The position numbers were made by a program, and so were the translations under genes. Source: DAOPXV01 sp035352535 (GTDB lineage Bacteria; Muiribacteriota; UBA9980). Taken from it: DNA of 64,000 bases. The stretch is from contig CAZJFS010000002.1 in the NCBI GenBank assembly GCA_964545075.1, positions 1 to 64,000 of the forward strand. Reading direction: 5' to 3'. A model generated the notes under the pieces. It was not told the origin of the DNA. It did no database searches and saw only the letters and a list, made by a program, of their open reading frames with translations. Shown here piece after piece: positions 1 through 9,317 of this stretch. Numbering within the stretch: the stretch's first letter is position 1; each line of letters begins with the position of its first letter.

Positions 1-536
1 ATAATTACCGCACGATTCCCGACCGTATGTTCCGCGCGATAGACGGAGCCTGCGGCGGCGGCGCCAACGGGCTTATGATAGCTTTCAGAAATCCTGAATT
101 TTTCGGAGCGGCCGGCGGAATGCAGACCGACCTGGGATCTTATCCCGGAATCTTCAAATCTTTTTCCGAGAACACCGATAAGATCAAACCTTATGGCATG
201 GCCTTCAATCTCAACACCAACCGCAACGATGTCTGTAATTCATACGATTTCTACTATAAAAAAGACGCGGCGGGAAACAAGATAAAAACGCCGGACGGCG
301 AACTGGCCAAATTTGCCGATATGATCGAGAAAGCTGGGTTTCCTTTAACCGTAACAGTTTTCAAATACTGCTCGCATGGTTATTCGGCGTATAGATATCC
401 TAATGGCCATCAATCGATGTATTTTTACAGCTCGTTCTTCAAAAAAAACCGGGAAACTTATAAAGACAATGGAGAACCCAAAAACGAGGCCGGAAAAAAT
501 TCAATGCCTCAAACAGAAGAAATAAAAATAAAATAG
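1..536 (+). CDS. Esterase-like alpha/beta hydrolase, 3' part (5' end outside window)
   Basis: The frame is open from the first bases, so the ATG at 27 is probably internal and the gene begins before the window; 177 residues are visible. The pattern resembles the C-terminal half of the putative esterase family (PF00756-like alpha/beta hydrolases). A nucleophile-elbow-like stretch RAIDGACGGGANG is followed by RNPEFFGAAGG, and a late GHQSMYFY can supply the catalytic histidine ahead of a final helix. At the elbow the family usually has GxSxG; here a cysteine (GACGG) sits where serine is expected. The tail is polar and Lys/Glu-rich. The substrate cannot be told. The family call is by motif only and the missing N-terminus limits it. 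Confidence 0.55.
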   Translation, partial: NYRTIPDRMFRAIDGACGGGANGLMIAFRNPEFFGAAGGMQTDLGSYPGIFKSFSENTDKIKPYGMAFNLNTNRNDVCNSYDFYYKKDAAGNKIKTPDGELAKFADMIEKAGFPLTVTVFKYCSHGYSAYRYPNGHQSMYFYSSFFKKNRETYKDNGEPKNEAGKNSMPQTEEIKIK

Positions 537-571
537 CAATAATAAATATTTTAAAATAACCTTAATATTGC

Positions 572-600
572 TTGACATAAGCCTTAATATTTTGTACAAT
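572..600 (+). promoter_or_regulatory. Sigma-70-type promoter for the endonuclease I gene
   Basis: TTGACA at 572-577 and TACAAT at 595-600 are separated by exactly 17 bases, 59 bases before the start codon at 660. The -35 is perfect and the -10 has five of six consensus bases. Confidence 0.8.
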
Positions 601-659
601 TTATCTGACGAATTAATCAGTCGTTATAAATAAATAAAAGTTGAAAGAGGGTATTTAGT

Positions 660-1718
660 ATGAAGAAATTCTTTTATCTTGTTATTGTTCTCTCGTTGTT
701 ATTATCATTTAGCTCAGCATGGGCTGGCGAAATTGAAGCCGACGTCGAAGAGACTGGAAGCTTTCCCGCTCCGGATCCCGCATACGGCGTACAGCACCAG
801 CACGAACTCATCGGTCACGCTATCGAACAAATGAACGTCGTTACGAAATCAGGCGTAATATCAAACATCAACGCTCTTGCCATAGATAAAAAGTTAAACG
901 AGCTTGACGTTATCATTTCAAAAAAAGATAACGCTACAAGATCGGATTTAACCTTGAACGAAAACCGCGAAACGATTTCCAAACTTTCCGAAGAAATAAA
1001 AAACGTTCTCTCGGTTACCAGAAACAGCGCTTCTGAACCGGCTCTCGAAGTAATAAAAGCCGACGTCGATAAAGCCGCCGCTACTGCCGGAAATTTCGAC
1101 TCATGCAACGGCCTTTCGAATGAAGAACTCAAGGGAAAACTCAACCAGCTCGTTAAAGATCAGAGATGCCTTGGTTATAACGAAGGAAGAAAAACTCTTT
1201 TCACGAAGATAGATAACTTCGGCGGCAAAGTAAAATGCGTTTATACCGCACGCGAAGTAGCCTGCAACGGCATTCCTAACGCCAACGCTCCCGAAGCCAT
1301 GAACACCGAACACACATGGCCTAAATCGCTCGGCGCGGCTAACGAACCAGCCAAAAGCGATCTCAATCACCTCTATGCGGCTGATACGTTCGCAAACTCG
1401 ACCAGATCAAGCAATCCTTTCGGAAACGTAAACGAAGCTACAGCTAAATGGAAACAGGGCGGTTCGGCCTTTGACGGTAAAAACTTCATGCCCAGAGAAG
1501 ATCACCGTGGAAAAGTCGCCCGCGCTTACTTCTATTTTTCAGTAAGATACCAGCTCGGAATTCCTGAATCGCAGGAAGCGGTTCTTAAAGAATGGCACAA
1601 GAAATATCCCGTAACTCAGGCTGAACGCGACAGAAACGAAAAGGTTTTCAGCTTCCAGGGAAATCGCAATCCTTTCGTAGACAGACCCGACTTCGCTGAT
1701 AAAATAAGCAATTTCTAA
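660..1718 (+). CDS. Secreted endonuclease I family nuclease
   Basis: A 352-residue exported protein. The N-terminus is a classical signal peptide (MKK, a hydrophobic run, then SSAWA with cleavage near residue 22). Residues about 25-150 are charged and partly coiled-coil-like without a recognised domain. The C-terminal half has the hallmarks of the endonuclease I / EndA family (PF04231): NTEHTWPKS with the catalytic histidine, DLNHLYAAD, NSTRSSNPFG and a later RGKVARAYFYF. Such enzymes are metal-dependent, nonspecific DNA/RNA nucleases of the periplasm or medium, used in nutrient scavenging. A GAGGG ribosome site precedes the ATG; the gene has its own promoter (572-600) and terminator (1743-1780), so it is a single-gene unit. 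The N-terminal extension is longer than in EndA. Confidence 0.9.
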   Translation: MKKFFYLVIVLSLLLSFSSAWAGEIEADVEETGSFPAPDPAYGVQHQHELIGHAIEQMNVVTKSGVISNINALAIDKKLNELDVIISKKDNATRSDLTLNENRETISKLSEEIKNVLSVTRNSASEPALEVIKADVDKAAATAGNFDSCNGLSNEELKGKLNQLVKDQRCLGYNEGRKTLFTKIDNFGGKVKCVYTAREVACNGIPNANAPEAMNTEHTWPKSLGAANEPAKSDLNHLYAADTFANSTRSSNPFGNVNEATAKWKQGGSAFDGKNFMPREDHRGKVARAYFYFSVRYQLGIPESQEAVLKEWHKKYPVTQAERDRNEKVFSFQGNRNPFVDRPDFADKISNF

Positions 1719-1742
1719 TATATTAAAGCATGATATTCTAAT

Positions 1743-1780
1743 AAAAAAGGACATAGTCGCTAAAGGCCGTGTCCTTTTTT
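1743..1780 (+). terminator. Rho-independent terminator after endonuclease I
   Basis: AAAAAAGGACA (1743-1753) and TGTCCTTTTTT (1770-1780) form a perfect 11-bp stem with a T-rich 3' arm. The symmetry means it could also act in the other direction. Confidence 0.8.
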
Positions 1781-1829
1781 ATTGGATCAAAAACGGCCTT
1801 TTTATTATGTTAAATTAAGGAGCGAACAC

Positions 1830-2168
1830 ATGGAAAAAATCATATACATAAATTCGGACGTGATGGGAACGGGCGATAACGCTCTCGGAGCTATACTTGT
1901 AAGGAATTTTCTGCTTACCGTATTCGAAAACGAAAATGATATATCGAATGTTCTTCTGGTAAATTCCGGCGTGAAGCTCGCATGCGAGGGTTCTAACGTG
2001 CTGGACGCCCTGGCCGGCTTCGCTCAAAAAGGCGGCGTCATATATTCGTGCGGCACATGCCTCGACTTCTACAATTTGAAAGCGAACCTGAAAGCCGGAG
2101 CGGTAGGCAACATGAAATTAATAGCCGGAAAGCTTTCGTCACCCGATGTTTTTGTAATAAGACCGTAA
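1830..2168 (+). CDS. yedF: YedF-type DsrE-like selenium/sulfur metabolism protein, lacking the TusA half
   Basis: 112 residues from the ATG at 1830, which has AAGGAG eight bases upstream; an upstream in-frame ATG at 1782 lies on the terminator and is not used. The sequence matches the C-terminal DsrE-like domain of YedF: MGTGDNALGAILVRNF near the start, VLLVNSGVKLACEGS in the middle and CGTCLDFY about residue 74-81. Full-length YedF also carries an N-terminal TusA domain with a CPxP motif; that half is absent here, so this is a stand-alone DsrE-like domain. The neighbour at 2276 is a DUF3343 protein, another putative Se/S carrier, which supports a role in selenium or persulfide handling. No selD, selA or selB is in the window. 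Confidence 0.75.
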   Translation: MEKIIYINSDVMGTGDNALGAILVRNFLLTVFENENDISNVLLVNSGVKLACEGSNVLDALAGFAQKGGVIYSCGTCLDFYNLKANLKAGAVGNMKLIAGKLSSPDVFVIRP

Positions 2169-2275
2169 ATAAATATTTATACTGGCTCTGAGTCTATATC
2201 GCTCCGGGCTTTCAATTTATAACTGAATTATCCATACCAAATGGACGAAATCATATAAATCATAAGCGGCACATA

Positions 2276-2509
2276 ATGAAAAACTCTGAAGAATGGGCAT
2301 ATATTTATTCCGGGCTTTCAGAAGGCGGCGTACGCATGAACATATCGTACCATTCGGCGCTTGAAAACTCGATCGAGGCCTATCTGGACCCGACGCCGGA
2401 TTTCATTTCAACAGAATGCGGCATAGTCGTGCGCATAAAAAGAGCAGACCTTCCGCTGGCCAGAAAACTTCTGGAAACGGAAGGTCTGAGCGATTATACC
2501 GTGATTTAA
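2276..2509 (+). CDS. DUF3343 putative Se/S carrier protein
   Basis: 77 residues. It follows the DUF3343 (PF11823) plan: an N-terminal strand (EWAYIYS), a helix with HSALE, then DPTPDF and the signature ECGIVVRIK, in which the cysteine is the presumed carrier residue, and a final helix plus strand. The whole length aligns with the family, so the ATG at 2276 is preferred over the internal ATG at 2336 although its ribosome site is weak. It lies 107 bases behind the YedF-like gene on the same strand; the pair often accompanies selenium metabolism. It ends 3 bases from the convergent membrane-protein gene. Confidence 0.7.
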   Translation: MKNSEEWAYIYSGLSEGGVRMNISYHSALENSIEAYLDPTPDFISTECGIVVRIKRADLPLARKLLETEGLSDYTVI

Positions 2510-2512
2510 GAC

Positions 2513-3097
2513 TTATTTTTTATTTTTGGCGTATTTCGACCTGACCATAAATACGGAACTAAAAATTATCGTAATAAAAGACGAGCCGCATATCAGTGCG
2601 AACAAATAGATTAGAATTCCCATGATTAAAAACAGGAAATCTGAAAGCACGACCGAAAAGGAAGCACCTTCTTTATCGAATAATGTTTCGCTATAGAAAA
2701 AAGGTTTTCTCACGGGCATGTCTTTTTTCATGGATGCCGCCTGCTGAGCCCCCATGACGTACTGGACGATTTCTTTTTTATCGCCGGATTTTTCAACCCC
2801 TATGACGGTATTTGCGACCTCGCCCTGAGCCGTTTTTTCGTTTTTCACTTCTACGTAGCTTATCTTGCCTTCCCAGCCGACTATATATTCCGAAAGCGCG
2901 ACCTTATAATAGCCCGCGGAAACGGCGACAAGATAGCATCCCAGAATCAAGCTTAAAATCATTGTGGAGCTTTTGAATTCCGCGGTCTTTTCACGGACCG
3001 TGTCGATGGGATACAGGGTTATCACTTTAATAAAACTGACCATACTCGACCATCTTTTGGCCATATACTTTGAAATGCTTTTATTAATGCCAACCAC
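2513..3097 (-). CDS. Small membrane protein, unknown function
   Basis: 194 residues, no recognised family. Two hydrophobic segments are visible, about residues 45-65 (STMILSLILGCYLVAVSAGYY) and 150-180 (FLFLIMGILIYLFALICG), flanking a polar loop with an alternating, beta-like pattern. The C-terminus is basic (MVRSKYAKNKK), suggesting it is cytoplasmic. The start is uncertain: the frame opens with GTG directly after AAAGGGG, and an ATG at codon 12 is an alternative. It lies 56 bases downstream of SMC in the same direction and is probably the last gene of that run. Confidence 0.6.
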   Translation of the reverse strand: MVGINKSISKYMAKRWSSMVSFIKVITLYPIDTVREKTAEFKSSTMILSLILGCYLVAVSAGYYKVALSEYIVGWEGKISYVEVKNEKTAQGEVANTVIGVEKSGDKKEIVQYVMGAQQAASMKKDMPVRKPFFYSETLFDKEGASFSVVLSDFLFLIMGILIYLFALICGSSFITIIFSSVFMVRSKYAKNKK

Positions 3098-3153
3098 CCC
3101 TTTGTCTTTAATTTATTTTTGCGCAAGCCTCCGCCCGCGCGTTACAATCATTT

Positions 3154-6100
3154 TCAGCTGGCGGCCGTAACGGCGACCTTGCTTTCAACCTGAGTATCGA
3201 CCATATCGTAAGCTTCTTCCAGCTTTACCGATATTATCTTCGAAATGCCGCGCTCCTCCATGGTCACGCCGAAGAGCAATTCTAAATGCTGCATGGTCTG
3301 TTTATTGTGGGTTATTATCAAAAACTGTGTCTTATCGCGGAACTTATTGAGCATTCTGATAAGACGGAGCACATTCGCCTCGTCAAGCGCCGCTTCGACC
3401 TCGTCGAGGATGCAAAATGGCGAAGGCTTGACGCGCATAATAGCGAAAAGCAGCGACAACGCTGTAAGCGACCTTTCGCCGCCGCTCATGAGAGTTATGC
3501 TCTGAAGCTTTTTTCCCGGAGGCTGGGCTTTGATATCGATATTCGATTCAAGCGGCTTCGTAGGATCTTCAAGCACGAGCTTCGCGCTGCCGCCTTCAAA
3601 GAGTATCTGGAATATATCGCCGATATGTTCGTTTATCTTGTTAAAAGTTTCGTTGAAAAGTTTGGTGCACTTAGTGTCGATCTCTTCGACGATCTTATAA
3701 AAATTATCGCGCGCGCCGGCGAGGTCCTCGCGCTGGTTCTTGAGCTCGTTAACGCGTTCGACGAGATTTTTATGTTCTTCGATCGCTCCGATATCCGGAG
3801 AACCGAGAGATAATATCTGATGCTCGAGAGAGGCTATTTCCTCGTCGTTCTTTCCGGCGTTAAAACCCTCCGGACGGTACTGCGCGAATTCGTCCTCGCG
3901 GATCTTGAAATCTATTTCAAGCGTGCTAAGGACGTTTCTGGCGCTGACCTCTATTTGCGCCTGTGAAATTTCAAGTTCATGCACCTTCGTAAGCATCTCG
4001 GCCGAATTCTTGTTGCGGCTGTTGATGAGGTTCTCCTTGATTCTTATCTGGTTCTCGAGATTTGTAAGCTCGGCGGCGATGGCGTCGTCCTCGGCTTTTA
4101 TATTACCGGTCCGCTGTTTTATGGTCTCGAGCTTGGACTGTATTTCGTCTAACTGTGTCCTGAGGCCCCTGTATTTTTCGTTGAGCTTTTCAAGCTCCAT
4201 TTCCTCCGATTTAAGACGCTTTTCAAGTTTTATTATCTCGTCTTTATTGCCCGCGAGATTCTTGGTCAGCCCATTCAACTTCTGCGAAGTGGAGGAAATT
4301 TCTACTTTAATCTCCATGATGCTGTTGCCGAGCCTGTCGCGCGCCTCGCGCTCTTTTTTAAACTTGTCTTTCGTGGCGGAAACGTCCGCGTGCATTTCCT
4401 GATATTTCGCGTCAAGCTCCGCGATAAGCTTCTGGTCGCCGACCATCTCAAGCTCAAGGCTAGCCGATTGAGCCTGATATTTTTTGAGGTCGTCGCGCAT
4501 CACGGTCATCTCGATGTCATAGTTCTTTAAATAATCCTTGAAATATTCCATGGGCGAGCCTTCGAGGCTTTCTACCGCCGCGCGAACTTTGGTCAGCTCT
4601 ATCCTGTTGAACTCCTCGTCGGAGCGGAGAGCGTTTATCTTATTGCGCAATTCGTCTAACTTTAAATGGTTTATCTTTATCTTGTCGTCGAGATAGACGG
4701 CGCGCGAACGCATCTGTTCGTAATTCCCCGAGCCGCCGAACTGGCCTCCGGTCTGGCCTTTCTCGATAGAACCGCCGGTTATGGTTCCGGAAGAGTTTAT
4801 AAGTTCGCCGTCGAGCGTTACTATCCTTCCGCTGAAACGGTTGAAAGCCGTAAACTCATTGACGTGCTGAAGGGTATCGACGATCATGACGCCGCCCAGC
4901 AGATATTCGAATATAGTTTTAAATTTAGCGTCGAATTTTACGATATCCGAGAGGATTCCTATGAACCCGTAAAGATTTTTTGGCGCGTTCAACGGCGCCT
5001 GGGAACGGATCGTGTTCAATGGCAGGAATGTCACGCGCCCGCCGTTATTGCGTTTCAGCAGTTCTATGCAATATTCCGTATCCTTCGAGTGCTCGGTGAC
5101 TACGCTCTGCATGTGGGCGCCCAGCGCCACTTCAAGAGCGATCTCGTATTCCGGAGCCACCTTGACCAGCTCCGACACGACGCCGTAAAGTCCGGAAAAA
5201 CGCTGCGGGTTTTTCTGGCGTTCCTGAAGTATGAACTGAACGCCGCGCTTGAATCCGTCAAATCTTTTTTTCGAGCGTTCCTGCGCTTCCAGATCGGCTT
5301 TTATTTTCACGAGCTCCGTCGAATCGTTCTGAACAGAGGCTGAAAGCGACTTTTCATCATCCACGAGGGGTCGGAGGCGGACGGCAATTTCGTTTAACTT
5401 TTTCTGAAACCTATCAATTTTATCGGCATTTTCAGAATTCACGCCGGCGCCTTTTTTTGCCTTTTCCTCGAGATCTTTCCTTTTTTCCTCGTTTTTTTGT
5501 ATATCGAACTTAAGCTCGCCTATCTTTTGCTTCGCGAATTTAAGGTCGCTTTCGTGTCTGTTAAGAACGTTCCGCGCTTCGGAACGCTGGTTGAGCATCT
5601 CAACCGTCGTATCCTGCGAAGTGTTGACCGTATTCTCGCAACTCTGAAGCTTCGCCGTAATCGTCATTATATCTTCTTCAGTCTTTTTCTCGCTGATCTT
5701 GAGCTCGGTCAAGCTCTTTTCAGCCTCGGCGATCTCCGTTTCGTAATCCTTGTTCGTTTTTTCAAGCGTCTCGATCTTTTCACGGGTCGAATCGGCGCTC
5801 AACGTATAAGTCTCACGGTTCGCGTTTATGCCCGAAATCTTTCCGGTAAGGTCCTTATCGATATTCGAAAGATCTTCATGCTCGATAAGAACGTCCGCAT
5901 TGTCTCTTTTTATCTGGGCTTTCTTGTCGTTCAGCGTGACTATTTTAGCGCGGAAAGCCTCTATTTCAGCCGTAAATATGGTGATCTTGTTCTGGTGTTC
6001 ATCGCGCTTGCGATGATATTCCAGAGCCATAGCCTTGGATTGAGAAAGATCGGCGTTAAGCCGGTCAAAATCGTATACATATTTTTTCTTCTGGGCCGTT

Positions 6101-6771
6101 TTAAGCTGCTCGTCCAAAAGCATATAACGGTGGGCTACCTGCGCCTTAAACGAAAGCGGGGTAAGGGTGCTTTCAAGTTCCGTAATAAGAATGCTTACGC
6201 GATCGACGTTTTCCTGAGCTTCAAACACCTTCCTGAGCGCGTCGGTTTTTTTAGCCTTATATTTTACGATTCCGGCCGCTTCCTCTATTATAACCCTGCG
6301 CTCGTTGCCGCGCGACGTGATTATGTTATCGACGGCGCCCTGGCCGATTATCGAATAAGCGTCGCGCCCGAGACCCGTATCCATTATTATTTCTTTGATG
6401 TCTTTAAGCCTGCTGTCTTCGCCATTTATAACGTATTCACTATCGCCGCTGCGGTTAAGCCGGCGAACGAGAACGAATTCTTCCGAATCGATATTTTTAA
6501 AAAATTTTGATTTGTTGTCGAACACGAGCTTTACTTCGGCGGCCTGGGAAGCCGGAACCGTGGAAGTACCGCTGAATATTACGTCTTCCATTTTTTCGCC
6601 GCGAAGCGCCTTGGAGCTCTGCTCGCCGAGCACCCATTTAATTGAGTCGCTTATATTCGATTTTCCGGAACCGTTGGGTCCTACGATTCCGATAAGGTTC
6701 GCGGGAAACTCTAAAATTATCTTGTTAGCGAACGATTTAAAGCCGTGAATTGTTAAATTTTTTAAGTACAC
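3154..6771 (-). CDS. smc: Chromosome partition protein SMC
   Basis: 1205 residues, the usual length for bacterial SMC. It organises and segregates the chromosome as a dimer with ScpA/ScpB. The Walker A GPNGSGKSN is at residues 31-39, followed by the family stretch SDSIKWVLGEQSSKALRG. Two long coiled coils (about 165-500 and 680-1020) flank a hinge at about 515-640 (FSGLYGVVSELV, then GRIVTLDGELINSSGTITGGS). The C-terminal head carries the signature LMSGGERSLTAL and the Walker B FCILDEVEAALD. The start is a GTG with AAAGGAG 13 bases upstream. The diguanylate cyclase-like gene lies 32 bases before it. scpA and scpB are not in the window. Confidence 0.97.
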   Translation of the reverse strand: MYLKNLTIHGFKSFANKIILEFPANLIGIVGPNGSGKSNISDSIKWVLGEQSSKALRGEKMEDVIFSGTSTVPASQAAEVKLVFDNKSKFFKNIDSEEFVLVRRLNRSGDSEYVINGEDSRLKDIKEIIMDTGLGRDAYSIIGQGAVDNIITSRGNERRVIIEEAAGIVKYKAKKTDALRKVFEAQENVDRVSILITELESTLTPLSFKAQVAHRYMLLDEQLKTAQKKKYVYDFDRLNADLSQSKAMALEYHRKRDEHQNKITIFTAEIEAFRAKIVTLNDKKAQIKRDNADVLIEHEDLSNIDKDLTGKISGINANRETYTLSADSTREKIETLEKTNKDYETEIAEAEKSLTELKISEKKTEEDIMTITAKLQSCENTVNTSQDTTVEMLNQRSEARNVLNRHESDLKFAKQKIGELKFDIQKNEEKRKDLEEKAKKGAGVNSENADKIDRFQKKLNEIAVRLRPLVDDEKSLSASVQNDSTELVKIKADLEAQERSKKRFDGFKRGVQFILQERQKNPQRFSGLYGVVSELVKVAPEYEIALEVALGAHMQSVVTEHSKDTEYCIELLKRNNGGRVTFLPLNTIRSQAPLNAPKNLYGFIGILSDIVKFDAKFKTIFEYLLGGVMIVDTLQHVNEFTAFNRFSGRIVTLDGELINSSGTITGGSIEKGQTGGQFGGSGNYEQMRSRAVYLDDKIKINHLKLDELRNKINALRSDEEFNRIELTKVRAAVESLEGSPMEYFKDYLKNYDIEMTVMRDDLKKYQAQSASLELEMVGDQKLIAELDAKYQEMHADVSATKDKFKKEREARDRLGNSIMEIKVEISSTSQKLNGLTKNLAGNKDEIIKLEKRLKSEEMELEKLNEKYRGLRTQLDEIQSKLETIKQRTGNIKAEDDAIAAELTNLENQIRIKENLINSRNKNSAEMLTKVHELEISQAQIEVSARNVLSTLEIDFKIREDEFAQYRPEGFNAGKNDEEIASLEHQILSLGSPDIGAIEEHKNLVERVNELKNQREDLAGARDNFYKIVEEIDTKCTKLFNETFNKINEHIGDIFQILFEGGSAKLVLEDPTKPLESNIDIKAQPPGKKLQSITLMSGGERSLTALSLLFAIMRVKPSPFCILDEVEAALDEANVLRLIRMLNKFRDKTQFLIITHNKQTMQHLELLFGVTMEERGISKIISVKLEEAYDMVDTQVESKVAVTAAS

Positions 6772-6803
6772 CTTTTGACCAACTCTCCTTTAATGCAAGC
6801 AAA

Positions 6804-9296
6804 TTAATCTTTGGCGGTCTTTTTGGCCGAGCGCCTTTCCCTGTTTATTATTTCCAAAATACGTCCGGCATCGGCGGCGTAAGCCGGATACAAGACGTGT
6901 CCACTGATCTTGTGAATGACCTCCCAGGCCGAATTAAAACGGCCGAGATCGCAGTAAGTCCGGGCCAGGTTCAGATGAGCTTCGATGGCGCCGTCATCCT
7001 GAAGTTCGATTATCTTTTCATACGCCAGGGCGGCATCCTCGTGTTCGCCGGACTTTGAATATATCATGGCGAGAGTATCGAGAAATTTCGGCCTCTGCCG
7101 TTCATCGCATTTATCGAGTGCGGCAAGAGAATACTTCCGGGCTTCTTTAAGTTTTTTCCCCGATACGGCCATCATATAAGCTACATTATTATAAAATATT
7201 GCGTTGTTAAAATCAAGCTTTATAAGTTTTTTGTAAAAATTAACCGCTTCTTCATATCTTCCGGTTATCGAAAAAAGAAGGGCTAGATTTGAATTTACCA
7301 GCATATTCGAGGGCTCGAGCTTTTCCGCAAGCCTTAAAAAAGTTTCCGCGGAATCGAACTTTTCAAGCTTCATGGCTATAACGCCTATATTTTGAAGCAG
7401 CTTAAGGTCCTTTTCCCATTCGGAAACTTCGCGGCATTTCAAAAGCGTTTCAAATGCCTTTTCGTTATCCGCGGATATATAATAAAAAAGAGCGTATTTT
7501 CTATGAATGTCCGCGGAATAAAAGACCGGCCCGGGACCGATTTCGTAAAAGCGGCCGCAAAAATCGGCGATGCGCAATTTTTTTAATAACTCATCGCTTT
7601 CGACCGCGCCGTCCGCCCGCTTATCCGTCATAAGGACGGCGGCCGGAACGGACAACTTAAGCCCGGATCTTTTTTCAATAAAAGCCGCTGCCCGGGCTGA
7701 AACAGCCTCTATATCCCCTGTGGAAGGGCGTTTTTTAAAGCATATAACGGCCTTATCGGACGAAAGCTGGAAAAAAGCCGACGCTTTAAGACTTTTCACA
7801 AAATCTTCCGAGCGAATCTTTTCAAGGAAATTTTCCAGCGCGTTCTTTTCGGCGTATCTCAACTCCTTCAACGCTCCGCCGAAATTCAGCAACGAAAGGC
7901 AGGCAAAATCACCAAGCATTATGTTCTCCGGCACTCCAAACGAAGATCGCATTCCGGGATCGCCGGAAATGAATATATCGTTATAAAGTATTCTTTCGCC
8001 ACGGGGAGCGGGAACGCATTTATCGTTAGGCGCTATAGCCACTTCGCCTTCTTCCTCGATAAAACAAAGAGCGATCCGTTCCTGAAGAGGCGGATCAAAC
8101 TTCGCGAAATCGCGAGAAACCTTTACGCGGCCTTTCAGATGTCGCGGATAAACCCCTATTTTTTTACCCGTCTCCGGACTTCTTACTTCGGAATGCCCGT
8201 TATATCTTGAGTCATAAACGAAGAAACCGTCGCAAAAATTTATGCCGTGCAGCGTCCCGAGATTTATGAGAACGTTGGTCCCTATCCTGTCATAAACGGA
8301 ACCGCAAAGTGAAGCGATATCGGAGAAATTCACTACGCGGTTCTTCCCGAGCTGCTTTGCGCTGTATAGCGCTGCGTCGGCGCGTTCTACAATCCGTGAA
8401 GCATTGGCGTCCACATCAAAAAAGCCTGAAAAATCCGCGAATTCAGTATAAATATCATAAAAGGCGGCGCCGACGCTGACGGTAATTTTATTAAGTTTCA
8501 TCGCGAGGTTTATCTTTCTCCCAACCCCGGCCACATCGATATTTTCGACGGCGCATCTCACGGCTTCACCCGTTCTTATAACCTCCGCTTTAGACAAACC
8601 GCGGGTTATGACGGCGAATTCCTCTCCGCCATAACGGCATAGCGTGAGCGTTGACCTTCTCTGCGAAACGATCTTTCCGACGGCCGAGGCCGCCTCGGCG
8701 AGAACCGCGTCGCCGGCCTTATGGCCGAAAATATCGTTGAAACTTTTAAAATTATCTATGTCAAAAATCAGAAGTCCTAGATTCATATTCCCAAAATTTT
8801 CTTCAAGGGGAACGTTCTGCGTCCTGGCGCGCTCAAATTCTTTTATTAAAATGCTCATCCACTCGCGAAGCGTCTTTTGAAAGTATCCGTGATTATAAAG
8901 CCCTGTCAACGCGTCATGGTTCGCGCGATATTCGACGTCTAAAAACTCCATACACAATCTTACGGCTGTTTCGACGCGCCTGAAATAGTCTTTAGGTTTT
9001 GACGAAGACGCCGGACGCTTCATAGCCATAACCGCGCCGGCCTTTTCAGTCCTGAAAATAACGAGTTGCTCTTCTTTTCCTGCGGAAGGGGAAAACGCAC
9101 GAAATTTAGAGGCGTCATTTCGAACCTCGCGAAATATTGTCACGGGCGAAAAGGATATTTCACGAGGCCAATTTCCATAGTTAATGCCGGAATCGGACGT
9201 CGAAAGCTCTTCAAAATATGAAACGAATGCAAGCTCGTTGAATTCACGAAAGAGATTCTCATATAATATGGCCGCTTTTTCCTCGAGAAAACTCAT
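6804..9296 (-). CDS. Diguanylate cyclase (GGDEF) with C-terminal TPR repeats
   Basis: 830 residues, no signal peptide or membrane span. An N-terminal sensor-like region (1-120) precedes a GGDEF domain starting at NHDALTGLYNHGYF (about 125) with the metal-binding FDIDNFKSFND and the active-site RYGGEEF (about 225), which should make cyclic di-GMP. At the inhibitory site RxxD, upstream of the active site, the sequence reads RSTL, so product inhibition may be lost. Residues 330-600 are unassigned. The C-terminal third (about 620-815) is a TPR array (LQNIGVIAMKLEKFDSAE, NLALLFSITGRYEEAV and others), probably a docking platform. GGAGG sits five bases before the ATG. It lies between smc and a TIM-barrel gene in one run. 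Confidence 0.88.
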   Translation of the reverse strand: MSFLEEKAAILYENLFREFNELAFVSYFEELSTSDSGINYGNWPREISFSPVTIFREVRNDASKFRAFSPSAGKEEQLVIFRTEKAGAVMAMKRPASSSKPKDYFRRVETAVRLCMEFLDVEYRANHDALTGLYNHGYFQKTLREWMSILIKEFERARTQNVPLEENFGNMNLGLLIFDIDNFKSFNDIFGHKAGDAVLAEAASAVGKIVSQRRSTLTLCRYGGEEFAVITRGLSKAEVIRTGEAVRCAVENIDVAGVGRKINLAMKLNKITVSVGAAFYDIYTEFADFSGFFDVDANASRIVERADAALYSAKQLGKNRVVNFSDIASLCGSVYDRIGTNVLINLGTLHGINFCDGFFVYDSRYNGHSEVRSPETGKKIGVYPRHLKGRVKVSRDFAKFDPPLQERIALCFIEEEGEVAIAPNDKCVPAPRGERILYNDIFISGDPGMRSSFGVPENIMLGDFACLSLLNFGGALKELRYAEKNALENFLEKIRSEDFVKSLKASAFFQLSSDKAVICFKKRPSTGDIEAVSARAAAFIEKRSGLKLSVPAAVLMTDKRADGAVESDELLKKLRIADFCGRFYEIGPGPVFYSADIHRKYALFYYISADNEKAFETLLKCREVSEWEKDLKLLQNIGVIAMKLEKFDSAETFLRLAEKLEPSNMLVNSNLALLFSITGRYEEAVNFYKKLIKLDFNNAIFYNNVAYMMAVSGKKLKEARKYSLAALDKCDERQRPKFLDTLAMIYSKSGEHEDAALAYEKIIELQDDGAIEAHLNLARTYCDLGRFNSAWEVIHKISGHVLYPAYAADAGRILEIINRERRSAKKTAKD

Positions 9297-9317
9297 TTAA
9301 ACCTCCAAAATCCGATA

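Noticed and set aside
1782..1829. Upstream ATG of the YedF-like gene
   Set aside because: It adjoins the terminator stem and lacks a ribosome site, while 1830 has AAGGAG.
4666..6510. Long + strand open frames (225 and 337 codons) opposite smc
   Set aside because: They are mirror frames of a clearly real SMC gene, rich in unlikely Arg/Phe/Tyr composition, and lack ribosome sites.
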